From Diphasiastrum complanatum (Eukaryota; Streptophyta; Lycopodiopsida; Lycopodiales; Lycopodiaceae): a stretch of 64,000 nucleotides of DNA. The notes below the pieces were generated by a model, which was not told where the DNA came from, ran no database searches, and saw only the letters and a list, made by a program, of their open reading frames with translations. The DNA lies in the NCBI GenBank assembly GCA_029204225.1, contig CM055095.1, positions 44,565,446 through 44,629,445 on the forward strand, written 5' to 3'. This document shows, in pieces, positions 11,232 to 22,763 of the stretch; position 1 is the stretch's first letter; every line of letters starts with the position of its first letter. A program made the translations under genes and the position numbers.

Positions 11232-12640
11232 TGTCTTGTGTACATGCAAACATTTTAAACTATCTACATGCTTGATGAATCATAATTTTTTTAAAAGAAT
11301 CTATTTTTTACATTATCAATTGGATTTTTTTGAGGTTTTAGAATTCATCCCATATTTCATGAGGTCAATCAAAGTTCATTTTACATAAAGAAAACACTTT
11401 AGTGTAAAAATATAATCTGCTCAAAGGTATTTTCAAAGCACTCTTTTAACAAGAAAAGATTTTGAATACCCGTCAAAATCAATTCAAAGATCACTTAATA
11501 ACCAAAATATGTTATAGTGAGTACGTTTCTTGAGAGTAAGCTGATTTTTTAAGAAAGAAATTTTTTCTTTTGTCATTTTGATGTTAGCATTAAATTAAGG
11601 AGAGAAGAATCTTATGTATTGTATAGTAACTGTTGGTATTAGACATGACCAATATTGTAAGATATCTCTTCCTCAAAATATTAGGTCCTATCTCTCTATT
11701 TGGTTAAGAAATTGTCTCATGCAAGGGTAATTTTGGATGATGCATATTTTGGGTACTTTAGCCTATGCATGAAAGAGGATAATCCTAAAAGCAAAATCTG
11801 CATGGCTTATAGAGGCTAGAGTTTGGGAGAGATATATATATATCCTCATCATACCACTTTCAACATATTGTTCATATCAATGAAATCAATCAAGACGTCT
11901 ATGCTCAAGCTATCATAGTATCTATAAAGATGAGCATGGGGGTGTTTGGCCATTTGTTAAACAATCAATGTTTGGGTGGTTTTTGCCACAAGTTGTGTGC
12001 TCTGGTGTGCTTCTTTTCAATCCAAGTGAACTTTGGGCTTGATCTATAATTATATTTTATCTTTTTCTTTTGACAAGAAGCCCATCTTGTTGATGGATGG
12101 ATCAATAACCAAGAAGCTTTATGACATTCACAAGCAATCCATGTTTCATCTCTCATTGTATAAAATTGCAAAGTTGATTGAGGATCTTGGTCCTCTTGTT
12201 GTTGCCATATTAAATTAAAGAATTGATTTGAATCTTCATAATTTTGAGATAATATGTTTTAATCTTAGATTAACATACACCTTGGCGTATAACTTTGGTT
12301 TAACCAATGGTCATCCTTTTATTTGAATCAACTATCTTGGTTCATTCTTACATTGCAATGTTTTTCGTAATTACTCACTCAACATGTACGCATGAGTTTG
12401 TTAGGCTATATGACATCTACATTCTACAACATATGTTCAACATATACAGTTTTGTAGTTTTATATTTTTCAATTGGAATTGGCTTTTGTATTTTCTCCAT
12501 ATTACCAACGTCGAGAGAAATGCTTTTGTTAGTGGGTCATGTTGTGAACATATGCTATTATAATCAGGAATGTACAAACATATTAATAGAATTTAAGAAA
12601 CGTGAGCTGAATAAAAATGTGATAATTTAGGTCACATCTA
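11232..12640. other. Intergenic, nothing recognised
   Basis: AT-rich DNA with short ORFs only. 12033-12218 can be read as a 61-aa peptide but has no recognisable domain. Nothing here is supported as a gene. Confidence 0.4.
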
Positions 12641-12779
12641 TCAAACCTATTACCCCTCAGCTTGCAAGTTGAGTTAGAAATGCTCTCACACTTGCACAAA
12701 TTTTCTGTTACAAAATCTTGTAGCATACAAGTTCTTTGACAAGGATATGCTAGCATGAATAGAAATAAACAAAGGCATA

Positions 12780-13549
12780 ATATGAACTCGAATCTATAGA
12801 ATTTAAAAATGATGGATAAAGCTGAATCTAAGATTAGCATTGCTTGGTTTAAAAATTGAACTGATTTAAAGGAAGAAACTAAAATCATCAACAAAACATG
12901 ACTTCCACTAAGAAAAGAGCATACACCAGCTTCACATCGATCATTTCCAATAACTGCCATGAGAAGCTAAGAAAGACTAATTCTAATACTACTAAGGACA
13001 CCAAATTTTATATTTGTATTAGTGATTTTTGTTCATAAAATGTTATGCTAGTTGGAATTATTGGTAAAACTTGCAAATACCCAATTCTGCAGATAATTGT
13101 AGTTGCATTATTCCTTGATAGCTGATCCTTACAAACTGAAGGCTTACATATATAACCTCCAATCACACAGATCCCATAAAAGTTGCTGTGTAGAACTCCA
13201 AATTGTTGGACTACCAGAAAGGATCACATGTCTATTATAATATACAAATACCAATTGACACGAAGCAGCAATAGCTAAGGGAAATTTCAGCTTCACTGTA
13301 GCATTTATATGCAAATATACTCTGCTTTGTACATTGGAGAATGTTTCTCTGACAGAAAGTCCACCGATCAAAAGCTCATGAACAAAGTAGGTTCTTGATG
13401 CTCCTAGCTTAATTTCCAGGAACAGATAAGGTACCTACCTAGGTCCTCCAACAATACTTCTCATGCTAAGATGCTCGTGCAGGTGTTGTTTCTTGCTTCA
13501 AAGGAAAAATTGACATGGAACTGTTTTTTTTAATTCTCTCCCAATATGC
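12780..13549 (-). repeat. Conserved downstream block of DUF506 copy 2
   Basis: Sequence 3' of the copy 2 coding remnant. It shares ordered phrases with 52645-53102 (copy 4), for example AATGATGGATAA (12810 and 52671) and GCATTGCTTGGTT/GCACTGCTTGGTT, and with both 42420-42606 (copy 3) and copy 4 in the phrase GCAATAGCT followed by CAGCTTCACTGT (13269, 42533, 52906). It shows that the DUF506 duplications included several hundred bases of 3' flank, probably the 3' untranslated region and beyond. Confidence 0.55.
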
Positions 13550-14128
13550 TGGTTTCTGTGGACTTGGGGGTTACTTGTCAACCCAAGTTCCTTCAAAAGG
13601 AAACCTTGCGTGGTAATCAGCAACATTGTGCATTTTCTCGGTGTATCCGCGGCTCGTGGCAGGAGGCTACCAGTCTGTAATAACTACCGTGATCTGATCC
13701 GAGTTTATGCGTGGTTTGTTTGCACCGTATAAAAGAAATGTATAAGAGTACTCTCTCACAAAATAAGCATATTGTAGTACTCCATCTGGATCTTACGGAA
13801 TTTATATTGATCGTTTAAAGTTGATTTCAAGTTTTTCTCTTCATCCTTGTGTGGATATATTTGTATGCTTATATTTCAAAGCATTCAAATGAACATCAGA
13901 ATTTTGTGAGAAAATGAACAGATTCAAAATTCGAAACCATTCAATGCAAGGTAGTTGATAGTTGAAAGATATATAATACATAATTCTCTATAAATCATAT
14001 AATAGATCAACAATGCTATATAAACTATAATGTGCAGTGCTGCATGCATGCGCAGTTATGCTTATGTGCTTTCTGTGCTCAATCCATGCCCATCGAACGT
14101 GTTGCTTCGTATCCCCATTTGATGGGAT
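13550..14128 (-). pseudogene. C-terminal remnant of DUF506 copy 2, split by a ~345-bp insertion
   Basis: Beyond the premature stop of copy 2 the old coding sequence continues out of frame. 14128-14071 encodes a match to SNMFDEHGLGAES (here SNTFDGHGLSTES). After a foreign block from about 14069 to 13725, 13724-13550 encodes NKPRINSDQITVVITDW, a stop, then PPA, matching the conserved DUF506 C-terminal motif. The foreign block is AT-rich and not recognised; no clear target duplication or inverted ends were seen. Confidence 0.65.
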
Positions 14129-15657
14129 CTAAGCATTCTTTTCCTTATATGTCTGCTTCCAATCCGATGTTCCAACATGGACTTCTATTTTGTTTTTGAA
14201 CTCAAAATCCCAGTCGAAGCCTTTCATGGCAGCGCAACTTAACTCTCCATGACTGAGAAGCCTAGCCCTACTTGTTTGATGGCTGGTGGTTGTTTTGTTG
14301 GGCGAGAACCATTTGGCTCTCATGTACTCTGCTTTCCTCCAGGGTGGCAAAGGCATGCGCCGCTTCCTCAGAGATGCCTTCACAGCTACGCTCATGAGGT
14401 CTAACATCTGCTGCAAACGCTCTGGCTTGCCTACAAAAATTGGTGGCAATTCCTGCAGAATGGATGTGTATTGCTGTGTAGGTCTGGCTATCTCGAACTG
14501 GCAACGGAATTCAGTGTCAACTATCAGACACTGCTCAATGCCACGTGAATCTTCCAACACCACATGTATGTAATGGTAACCCCCTGCATAGCCACAAATT
14601 GAAGCAATGAAGTTCATTTGCCGTGTTTAATTTCTTCCAGGCTCTGCCCTTAGGCAGGCCGATCTTTCACACATTGAATCCAATCAGGTGAAGGGCAGCA
14701 TAGCGAATTACCTCCAGAGAAGCCTTTTATCTGGTGATCGAATTTGGACTTGCAAATTGCAGCATTGTATCCACCCTCACGTAACTTCGTCACCAGTGCT
14801 CCCTTCAAGCACCCTTTGCTGCATTCAAAGGCTCGCTTCAAGCATCCTTTGCTGCATTCAGCGCCTTCAGCTTCACAGATTTGATCTGCTTGCTCCCTCA
14901 CTAGTTGTATAGCGTTCTTCACATTACTCAGCAAAATTTGCTCCTCCTCACTAATGCAAGCAACCAAACCCTGCCAAATAAATATTATTCGTACTTTGTC
15001 TGAACAATTAAACATTGCGGCACATGCAGATTGCTCATGCGCTGTGTTTTCTACGTCTATTTATGCCAAAAAGCAACATTTATTGATACTCTCTTCAATG
15101 ATCATAGTTCTTCTAAGTTCTAAGTAGGCTATAACTTATACCTCAATAATCTCCAACGTCAGCTCTCCTCCGGAAGTTGATTTCGTGTCATCGTTGTCGT
15201 CTTCCTCAGGCTCTACGTCGACGCCATCCCAGTTGCCGATCTGGCAATTGTAGTGGGCGCGGCCGCACTTGGCGTCCACATTGGCTTCTTCAATAAACTC
15301 TCGTACCATAGCAGTTAAACACGCAGAGCTTGGCTCATGCTCGCTACCGCCGCTCACATCATGCCAATTATCTGGATAGTATGCACAAGCGCGGAAACCT
15401 TTTCCTTTGGCTCGATCAATTATAGGCTCGAAAGTGACTTTTTCTGCATTCATAGCCGGAACAAGGGAACTGTGCCTTGATTGATAGGCCAAAGGTTCTT
15501 GCAATGGAAGAGGTTGCTTTATGAATTTTCCTGGAGTAACTGGAATACCCGATCGTATGATATCCGGCTTGGCCGAAGCCGCCACTCCATTTGCAATCAC
15601 GCTTTTCTGCCCCTTCGAAGCAGATAGGATAGTGTAGTATGGAATGGGTCCAGCCAT
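14129..15657 (-). CDS. DUF506 (PDDEXK-like) protein, copy 2, C-terminally truncated by frameshift
   Basis: Exons 15657-15142, 14970-14712 and 14583-14129 (minus strand), with GT-AG introns in phases 0 and 1, give an open frame of 409 aa. The start MAGPIPYYTILSASKG is placed by homology with copies 3 and 4; the longer upstream ORF is not conserved. Exon 1 has MVREFIEEA and CGRAHYNCQIGNWDG, where the second and fourth cysteines of the motif seen in the other copies have become H and W. Exon 2 has two CSKGCLK-type repeats and GYNAAICKSKFD. Exon 3 has CLIVDTEFRCQFEIARPT and LPPWRKAEYMRAKW. A single-base frameshift in the A-rich AAGAATGC region ends the protein at KEKNA, removing the NPDQITVV-TDWQPP end that persists as a remnant downstream. 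Probably a recent pseudogene. Confidence 0.75.
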
Positions 15658-16440
15658 AATCGGCCAATATGTGTTGGTATTTACATAGAATGAAAAAAAC
15701 ACAAGTAAAATACAAGAGCGTGTGTAAAAGAAAGGAACCCTTTTCTTTTCTTGCTTGCTCAAAATACAACGCAGGCAAGCTTTTAAGCTTTCAAGCAGCC
15801 TATGCATATGCCAAGAAGAAGTCACCTTGGATTGACATGGGAGGTGTGGATAGCTGACATCAGATTGTAGCACACCTCCTTGTAACTTGTAAGCTGGTTA
15901 CACTAACAATATGTTCTTTGCAAAATCAGTAAGGCATAACTCAACTACAAAAAATCAGAGAAAAGGTACTTCTGAAGAATCCCATCTCAATAATAGAGCA
16001 TATACAGCATTCTAGGATTTCCCCCTTCCTAGTAAGCATTCACAGTTTTTTGATAGGAAAGAAGCACCAATCAGTCTCAGGAAAGCAATTACAACCTTGC
16101 GAACAACCAAGAGCACATAACACTCATCCAGTTTTGTTCAAACGACGAGCTTTAATAGAAAAAGGTAAAGCCAATCATCTGACAAGTACAGACAGCTCAT
16201 TCTATAACGCTGCGAATAATAATATGAAGTCAAATATAGATGAAAGTTGAAGGTATCTCAAAACTGATCCGGAGAAGCTATTATTAGAAGACAAGTGACG
16301 TGACTGGAATGAATAAGTTAGTAAGCAAAGCCAAAGCCTAAATACAGACTTATCCAAAGTATGCGTGCCCATCATCACGATTCCATCGCAAGATGAAGAG
16401 GCACCATAATCTCAACAAGACGTATACACTATTGCTCCAG
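15658..16440 (-). promoter_or_regulatory. Upstream/5' leader block of DUF506 copy 2
   Basis: Shares with the other copies: AACTACAAAAAATCAGAGAA (15949), a TCTCAGGAAAGCAA phrase (16075), GATGAAAGTTGAAGGTATCT (16239) and ATCACGATTCCATCGCA (16374). As in copy 1, a GA tract lies further upstream (16575-16703), CT-rich on the coding strand. Confidence 0.5.
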
Positions 16441-16574
16441 GACAATGACATACATAGTGTGTGCCTGAAAAAAAAGGGAAAAAATAGAAAAGTACCCATT
16501 TACTGCTTTGTCACCGCACGTTTAAAAGCAAGCAGATCTACATAAAAGGATACAAAAATGTTCGAGATCGAGAT

Positions 16575-16655
16575 CGAGAGAGAGAGAGAGAGAGAGAGAT
16601 CATGTTTGCAATAAAAGAAAGAGGATCGAAGGAGGAAACCAGGGAGGGAGAAATG

Positions 16656-16703
<48 letters not shown>
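16575..16703. repeat. Interrupted (GA)n microsatellite
   Basis: Two GA runs (about 16575-16600 and 16660-16703) separated by purine-rich sequence. They sit about 0.9 kb upstream of the DUF506 copy 2 start. Confidence 0.9.
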
Positions 16704-16708
<5 letters not shown>

Positions 16709-16910
16709 CAGTGCAATAAAAAAGGGACGATGTTCTAGTGTGTACGTGGCAAGATCTTAATGCTGTGCAGTATCCGGCTCTAGAAAGCCAGAATGTCAAC
16801 GTGCAGCTATTGATGACGTGTCAAAACCTTAATGGTGTGTAGTATTTGACGGTATAAAGTTGAAATGTAGACGTGCACTCCAGGATGACGTGTCATTAGA
16901 TACATATGCT

Positions 16911-18960
16911 CTCTTTTTTTTTAAAAAAAATTAAGGCAGTAGATTATTTTTACAAATGTACAATTACAAAGACCTCAATAATTCATGGCTCAACCATTTA
17001 GCTCCCTAAGAAGGGAAGGGAAGAGCTATACATAATCGAACAATAAAAAACATTATAAGCAAACCTCAGAGGGAGTCAGTCCAAAAGCATGGAGTGAAAT
17101 AAAAACTCCATAGTCACTAGATGCAAAGCAAACTGAGCAGTTGAAAAAGGAATCGTAGTGCCATTGAAGATCTGTTGGTTCGGAGAAGTCTAGATCTTCC
17201 AGAGTATCGATAGCTTGCAGACATGCCAGAAGATGAGGACAGCACGGTCCCCCAATTACTGAAGAGGTGTGCAAACTCAGCCCAAAGGTGCCTGCGACAA
17301 TAAAAGAATAGGTGCTCAATAGATTCAACCTCCAATTGGCAAATTGGGCAGAGGTGATCTAACATGAAGGGCCACTTGGCACGGAGATGAAGAGATCTAG
17401 AGACAATCTTTAGCAATAAATTTGAGCTTGCCCATAGGGATGGAACGAACAATAAAAAATCTCTTACACCAGAGTGCAAGAGGATCATACAAGGCCCAAT
17501 GGGAATTGAAATAGTCAAGGAAGAGGGAGGGGTAGCATAAAAAATGAATAGAGGAATAGTTGAAGAAGGAATGGTAAAGGGCAAGTTTCCAACCAACGAG
17601 GGCTGAAGAAGGTCGCCACTGATGCATAGACCAAGAGCAGAGAGAGAGAGGCAAGGTCGATAAGAGAACATTCATTCCGGGACAAACTGACATGATCTGC
17701 AAGGATCTGACCAAGAGAAACATGGATGAATTAACGAAGGGTAGTAAGGCCTTTGCAGACCAAAGCTAAACGAAGCCTCGGATGCGAGGAGAAAAGGGAG
17801 GGAGAAGCAGAAGGAAAAATAGTACAAAGTCCAGATAGGCTCATCAAAAGGGAACGAGGCAGTAGTTGACCAATGAAAGAGAAAGCAAAGCTCAAGAAGG
17901 GTCAAACCCAGATTTTTTGAAGTACAAATTGATCGAAACAACAAGGGGTGTTTGTTATCCCATAGAAACGATGTAGTAGTTTGGTGATAGTGTCAAGAAG
18001 AACTTTAGAATTGATGAAGATGGAAGAAAAAAAGACAGGGTACACAACAAAGATGTGACACACAGCCAAGACTCTGGAAGCAAAGGACATAAACTGGGGT
18101 TGCCAGGGGGTGAGTTTAAGAACAAATGAGTCCAAGAACCACTTGGAATGTTGGGCGGAAGAAAATTGCAGGCCAAGAGGAGTACCAATGCCATGAGGAA
18201 TAACAAGAATGCGCAAGGAAGAGACCCATGGAGGAGATTGGGAAGTGACAACATGCAGCGCAGATTTTTCTTTGTTGAAAGAATGAGAAGAAGATGATGT
18301 ACATGAGGCTCAGAAAGAAGTAAAACAAAAGTTACGTCGTTAGCAAAGAGTTGGTGAGAAACAGGGCCCAATTGGGAGTGGACGAGGGTGATAGAACGAG
18401 AAAGGGCAAGGTTATGGAGGGCATGAAAAAGTGGTTCAGTGGCTATAGCAAACAACAGAGGAAGGAGAAAAACCTTGACAAAAGTGCTACAGGCAGGAGA
18501 GAAGGGAACATTGAAGGCAGCCCTTTAGGAGTAGTTTGGAAGAGGAAAAAAGATATAATGTGTGAATAAGAGTACATAAGGTAGTGGGAATGCCCAAGGC
18601 ACGACAACAAAGAAAGATGTAATCCCAATTGATCTAGTCGACAGCTTTGTTTAAGGCCAGGCGGAGAATAATGGAGGGAGTAGAGGAGGAAGAAAGAGAA
18701 TCAGTCATAGCCTTGACATTGAGAATGGAGTCTATGATGTTACGGCCTTTGACGAAGCCGAATTGCTTGCTGGAAAGATCGAATCCAAATAAAAGAGACA
18801 AGTGCAAGGCCAACATCTAAGTGATGATTTTGCATGAGGTGTTGAGCATGGTCAAGGGATGGAAATCAGCCAGAGGGAGAGGAATTGGTTTCTTAGCCAG
18901 GTAAGCTTAGAGTGAAGCATGAGACCAATAACAACACAAGCATCTGAGGGATCATTGAAT
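16911..18960 (-). pseudogene. LINE (L1-like) retrotransposon RT relic with A-tail
   Basis: Minus-strand relic of a non-LTR retrotransposon. From about 18910 downward: LAKKPIPLPLADFHPLTML, then KQFGFVKGRNIIDSIL, then LRLALNKAVD (usual form LKLDL-x-KAYD), then SHQLFANDVTFVLL (the F-A-D-D catalytic box, here F-A-N-D, so the first catalytic Asp is lost). Near 17300 is the zinc-binding end domain CPICQLEVESIEHLFFYC. Frames shift several times and stops are frequent. The element ends at the low-coordinate side with an A-run on its own strand (plus-strand T-run at about 16913-16923), as expected for a LINE 3' end. Endonuclease and ORF1 are absent, so it is 5' truncated, abutting an LTR-PBS at about 18960-19000. 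Confidence 0.8.
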
Positions 18961-18981
18961 CACTGGTAGGATAGAACAGAA

Positions 18982-18995
18982 TGCTCTGATGCCAA
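18982..18995 (-). promoter_or_regulatory. Primer-binding site of LTR retrotransposon
   Basis: On the minus strand, TTGGCATCAGAGC directly follows the LTR end. It differs by one base from TGGTATCAGAGC, the usual plant site complementary to initiator-Met tRNA. Confidence 0.7.
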
Positions 18996-19474
18996 TGTTA
19001 CTGGAATCAAGTGGATGAATGGAACGAATGAAGGAGACAAAACGAGTAAGCCGAGAGGGTTTGTTACCACTTGTTCAATCCGAACGGGAGGAAAGGAAAT
19101 AGTGCGGAACAACTCTTGCCCCGATATAGGACCGATTTTAAAAACAAATGCACGACCAGGTATCAGGGTGATCGCATCCACCGAAGAGTAGTGTAAGAGT
19201 TATTGGCAATGATTAGAGTTGGAATGTTCAACTACGGAATGAAGAACTATGGTGTAGAGATTAAAACATCTACGTAAGACACATATGAAGAAGTGTGGCT
19301 TGTATAATACATAAATTGCTAGTAATGGATCAAAAGCAACAATATAGATTACAGATCTTCCACTCTAATGCACACCGGGTAATGAGAGTTGGAGATGTGT
19401 TTATACATGACGTTCTCGTTTGTTACAAGAATCGCATTTAACTAATCCATATTTACAAGATTAGTTTAGTAACA
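18996..19474 (-). mobile_element. LTR (about 479 bp) of an LTR retrotransposon, 5' LTR orientation
   Basis: The ends form the inverted pair TGTTAC...GTAACA (18996-19001 and 19469-19474), typical TG...CA LTR termini. A PBS follows immediately on the minus strand, so this is a 5' LTR reading toward lower coordinates. Only about 20 bp of internal sequence is left before LINE sequence begins, so the body has been deleted or replaced. No second copy of this LTR was seen in the window. Confidence 0.7.
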
Positions 19475-19816
19475 CAATTTCCTATTGAATGGGTTTTTTC
19501 CAACTAAGGGGAAACATTTGAAATATTCCCTAAGATACTTCAAAAAATGACCTCTTTTTATGGGTGTCAACAAAAAAGCAATACGCATGCGCAAAGTGTT
19601 TTTCAAAATACATTAAAAAAGAGATTTTTTTTTGTTCTTCAAAGACCACTTGGAAGAACATTTCCATTCAAAGAGTACCAAGTTTATAAAAGAAGCCCAT
19701 TTTTCAAATGCACATACTCTTACGATATAAAAGTGACAAACAAAAAAAGTAATTACTTATATTTTGTGCAACACGCGACATTCAAAACTCTTTGGACTCA
19801 TTCAGGTCCAAATGCT
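19475..19816. other. Intergenic, nothing recognised
   Basis: AT-rich DNA between the LTR and a possible minus-strand exon. The 19547-19846 plus-strand ORF has no recognisable feature. Confidence 0.4.
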
Positions 19817-20231
19817 AGTCACTATCAATCCCATCACTATCAGTAGTTATAGGTGTTGATGATCCTAAAGTGGTGGAAGACACATCCTCTTCTTCACTAT
19901 GTACTAAAACATTGCCTTCCTCACGATGCAAGCCATAATTTTCATAGTTTGCCATACTTCTTCTGGTACGTGAGGACGGTCCCACATCGTTTGTCACAGG
20001 AATTTTTTGTTTTAGGATCTCAATAGTGGACTTTCTCAAATGACCTGTTGTGGTGAGCATGAAGTCGTACACTAAAATATCCACCTCCTCTAAAGACAAT
20101 AAAGAAGAATTTGGAGTATTCTTTGTTTTTCGCTTCTTCCCTTTACCATGCACTGCACTGGGGCGGGACCCTTCATATGAAGAAAATGAGAGGCTTACCT
20201 CAGATGATGAATTGTGGGTAGGGTCTCTGTA
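19815..20231 (-). CDS. Possible exon of an unrecognised acidic/basic protein
   Basis: The minus strand is open from a possible splice acceptor (TTTACAG at about 20233) down to the stop near 19815. It reads GRAM-less hydrophilic sequence with KGKKRKTKNTPNSS, LSLEEVDILVYDFM, HLRKSTIEILKQK and an acidic tail HSEEEDVSS...SDGIDSD. The track-style start (GTG at 20153) is not convincing; the frame extends further upstream without a stop. The charge pattern and uninterrupted frame make a terminal exon possible, but no family was recognised. It may also be retroelement gag or transposase material, given the Ty3 pol that begins just downstream on the other strand. Confidence 0.25.
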   Translation of the reverse strand, partial: YRDPTHNSSSEVSLSFSSYEGSRPSAVHGKGKKRKTKNTPNSSLLSLEEVDILVYDFMLTTTGHLRKSTIEILKQKIPVTNDVGPSSRTRRSMANYENYGLHREEGNVLVHSEEEDVSSTTLGSSTPITTDSDGIDSD

Positions 20232-20353
20232 AATCGATAGAAAAAATATAAAAAATCAATATTATGCATGTCATGACAAAAATAGAAACTATTTAAATAA
20301 TTTTAAGCTTGACAAGACATTTCCATATTTGGAAAGGGTGAAAATATAAAAGG

Positions 20354-22763
20354 ACCATTTTCCCTTGCCCTTAACGACCCAAATATTAGAGGAAATGGCA
20401 GGAGCTGAAGCTTTCAGCTTCTTGGATGGATTTAGCGGTTATTTCCTTGTTCAAATAGCCCCTGAAGATAAACATAAAACAGCCTTTGCCACAGAGAATG
20501 GGGTTTACGCCTATAACGTTATGCCTTTTGGCTTATGTAATGCCCCCTAAACATTCCAACGGGTCATGCAATTGGCCTTTCAAGATCTGTTACATCGGGT
20601 CATGGAGATTTATCTCGACGATCTAGGTGTACATTCTTCCACTGCTACGCACCTAGACGCCTTGGAGAAAATCTGCATTCGCTGTTGTAGGTTCGGCGTC
20701 TCACTAAACCCTGATAAATGCCAAATATGGGTCACCCACGGGGTTGTACTCGAGCATATAATATCAAAGGATGATATTTCTACCGACCCATCAAAAATCA
20801 AGGTTATCGTGGACATGCCCCTACCTGCAACAGTGAAGGAAGTATATGTCTTCCTCGGTCATACCAACTGTTATTGCATCTTTATAATCGACTATGCCAG
20901 CAAGGCATGCCTCGTTTATTTAGTTGTGGTAGATCCTCGCTGGACCAAAGAACGAATTAAGGCCTTTGAGGAGTTGAAAACAGCCCTCACGACAACTCCC
21001 ATACTCTGCTCGCCAGATTACACGAAAGAGTTCCATGTGCATACTGACGCAAGTAAGGATGTCATTGGAGGTCTTCTTGCACAACTGGACGAGTATGGTA
21101 AAGACTTTCCCATACGTTTCTTAAGTCGGTAAATCGTGTCTACTGAAGTAAACTATACAACTACCGAGAGAGAAGCATTGGCGATGGTCTACGCTGTACA
21201 ACAACTAAGACATTATTTATTAGGCCAGACTTTTGCTTTCTACACAGACCATCAAGCACTTCTATATATTGTTAATAAGTCCTGTAAGACGGGACAAATA
21301 GTTCGATGGCTACTGATTTTGGAGGAATTTAATTTTTGTGTAGTCGTTCGGAAAGGGACCCAACATTTCATGGGGGATCACCTTTCCAGACTACCAAGTG
21401 CTGAAAAAGCAACTGCACCAGTCAACGATGATCTTCCTGATGTGTGCCTTTTTCAAATCGATGCTACACCCTTATGGGCTGAGGAGATCACTCAGTGCCT
21501 CACAACAGGCCGACTGAAAGAAGGCTTGAGTACAACGGAAAATATTTTTTTTTAATAAAAGCAGCGCCCTTTCAATTAATTGCGGGACAACTTTATAAAA
21601 GGGGCGTTGACGGCATTATTCGATGATGTGCTTATGAATCTGAGATACGACCGATAATATCTCAAGCTCATGAGGGCATTGGAGGTGGCCACTTTTTTGT
21701 TGAAGCCACAACGAAGATTATCCTTCGAGCGGGATTGTGGTGGCCATCTTTGTTTAAAGACACGTTTGTTGTCATTAAAGCGTGTGATGTCTGTCAAGGA
21801 GCAAAGAAAAATACCAAAGCAGACTTCACACCATTGACTCCCATTATAGAAGGCAAAGCCTTCCATAAGTGGAGAATTGACTTTGTTGGACCAATCAGTC
21901 CAGCAGCAAAACATACCCAAGCTTGATACATCCTCATAGCCATAGATTACGCCACTAAGTGGGTGGAGGCTTGAGCAACGAAGGACGCCAATGCAAAAAC
22001 AGTTGCACGTTTTTTTTACGAAAATATTATTACCCGTTTTGGCTGTCCCTTAGAGCTTGTTAGTGATCGCGGCACGCAATTTTTAAGTGTTGTCGTTGAT
22101 AATCTCCTATGCCATTACCTTGTCGTTCACAGAAAAAGTACACTGTACTATCCTAGGCGTAATGGCCAGGCTGAATCAACTAACAAGACGATCTGTAAAA
22201 TTTTAACCAAGATAGTTGAAACCAGTTGCTCTGATTGGGAAACAAAACTTTTCTCAGCTATCTGGGCTTACCGCACCACCCCAAAGAAAGCCACTGGGTG
22301 GATTACACCTTTCCACTTAGTATATGGTCAAGAAGCGGTAATGCCCGTAGAATTCTTTGTACCTTCGCTAAGAGTTACAGACGCTTTTTCAACAGATCTC
22401 TGTGAAAAGGCTTCAATAGAACAACAAGTCAAAACCAGGCTATTTATGTTAGCCCAGTTATGCGAGACAAGACTAATATCTTATCATGCACAACTAGCTA
22501 ACAAACGACGCCAAAAGGCCTGGCATGACCATCACCTGCGCAATAAAGATCTATACTTAGGTGACCAGGTGCTTCTTTATACATCAAAGAAGCGTCTCAG
22601 CAAATTGAAGTTCAGAAGTGAGGGGCCATACATTATCAATAAAGTTTTTCCTAATGGTGTCGTCCAATTACAAACACTTGACAGGATACTCCTAGACACT
22701 GTCGTAAACGGTGGTTGTCTACGGCGGTATTACGAAGAGTTGTTCTTTGTTGACCTCATTTAA
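20354..22763 (+). pseudogene. Ty3/gypsy pol: RT, RNase H and integrase, degenerate
   Basis: A 5'-truncated Ty3/gypsy pol. RT starts at FPLPLTTQILEEMAG (about 20357), with FSFLDGFSGYFLVQIA, MPFGLCNAP, a TAA at 20548, then TFQRVM and the YLDD catalytic box (about 20611). RNase H follows with HVHTDASKDVIGGLLAQ (about 21035), TTTEREALAMVYA and FYTDHQALLY. Integrase has the zinc-finger pieces (AHEGIGGGHF, ACDVCQGAKK), then WRIDFVGPI, ELVSDRGTQF and AESTNKTI, and ends with KLKFRSEGPYIINKVFPNGV and LRRYYEELF near 22740. Stops lie at 20548, 21130, 21553, 21924, 21972 and elsewhere. The element continues downstream: its 3' region is interrupted by the Copia element at 23590-29588. Confidence 0.88.

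Noticed and set aside
12033-12218. 61-aa ORF MGLIYNYILSFSF onward
   Set aside because: Short, AT-driven hydrophobic composition; no homologue recognised and no splice context.
12307-12960. Hydrophobic ORFs on both strands that look like membrane proteins
   Set aside because: T-rich DNA gives hydrophobic translations by chance; no conserved pattern.
14268-14573. Overlapping ORFs opposite or offset to DUF506 exon 3 (also at 5706, 43121, 53539)
   Set aside because: They recur in all copies only because they shadow the conserved coding exon; no independent domain.
15658-15873. N-terminal extension of DUF506 copy 2 (ATG at 15873)
   Set aside because: Not conserved in the other copies; MAGPIPYY at 15657 aligns with the starts of copies 3 and 4.
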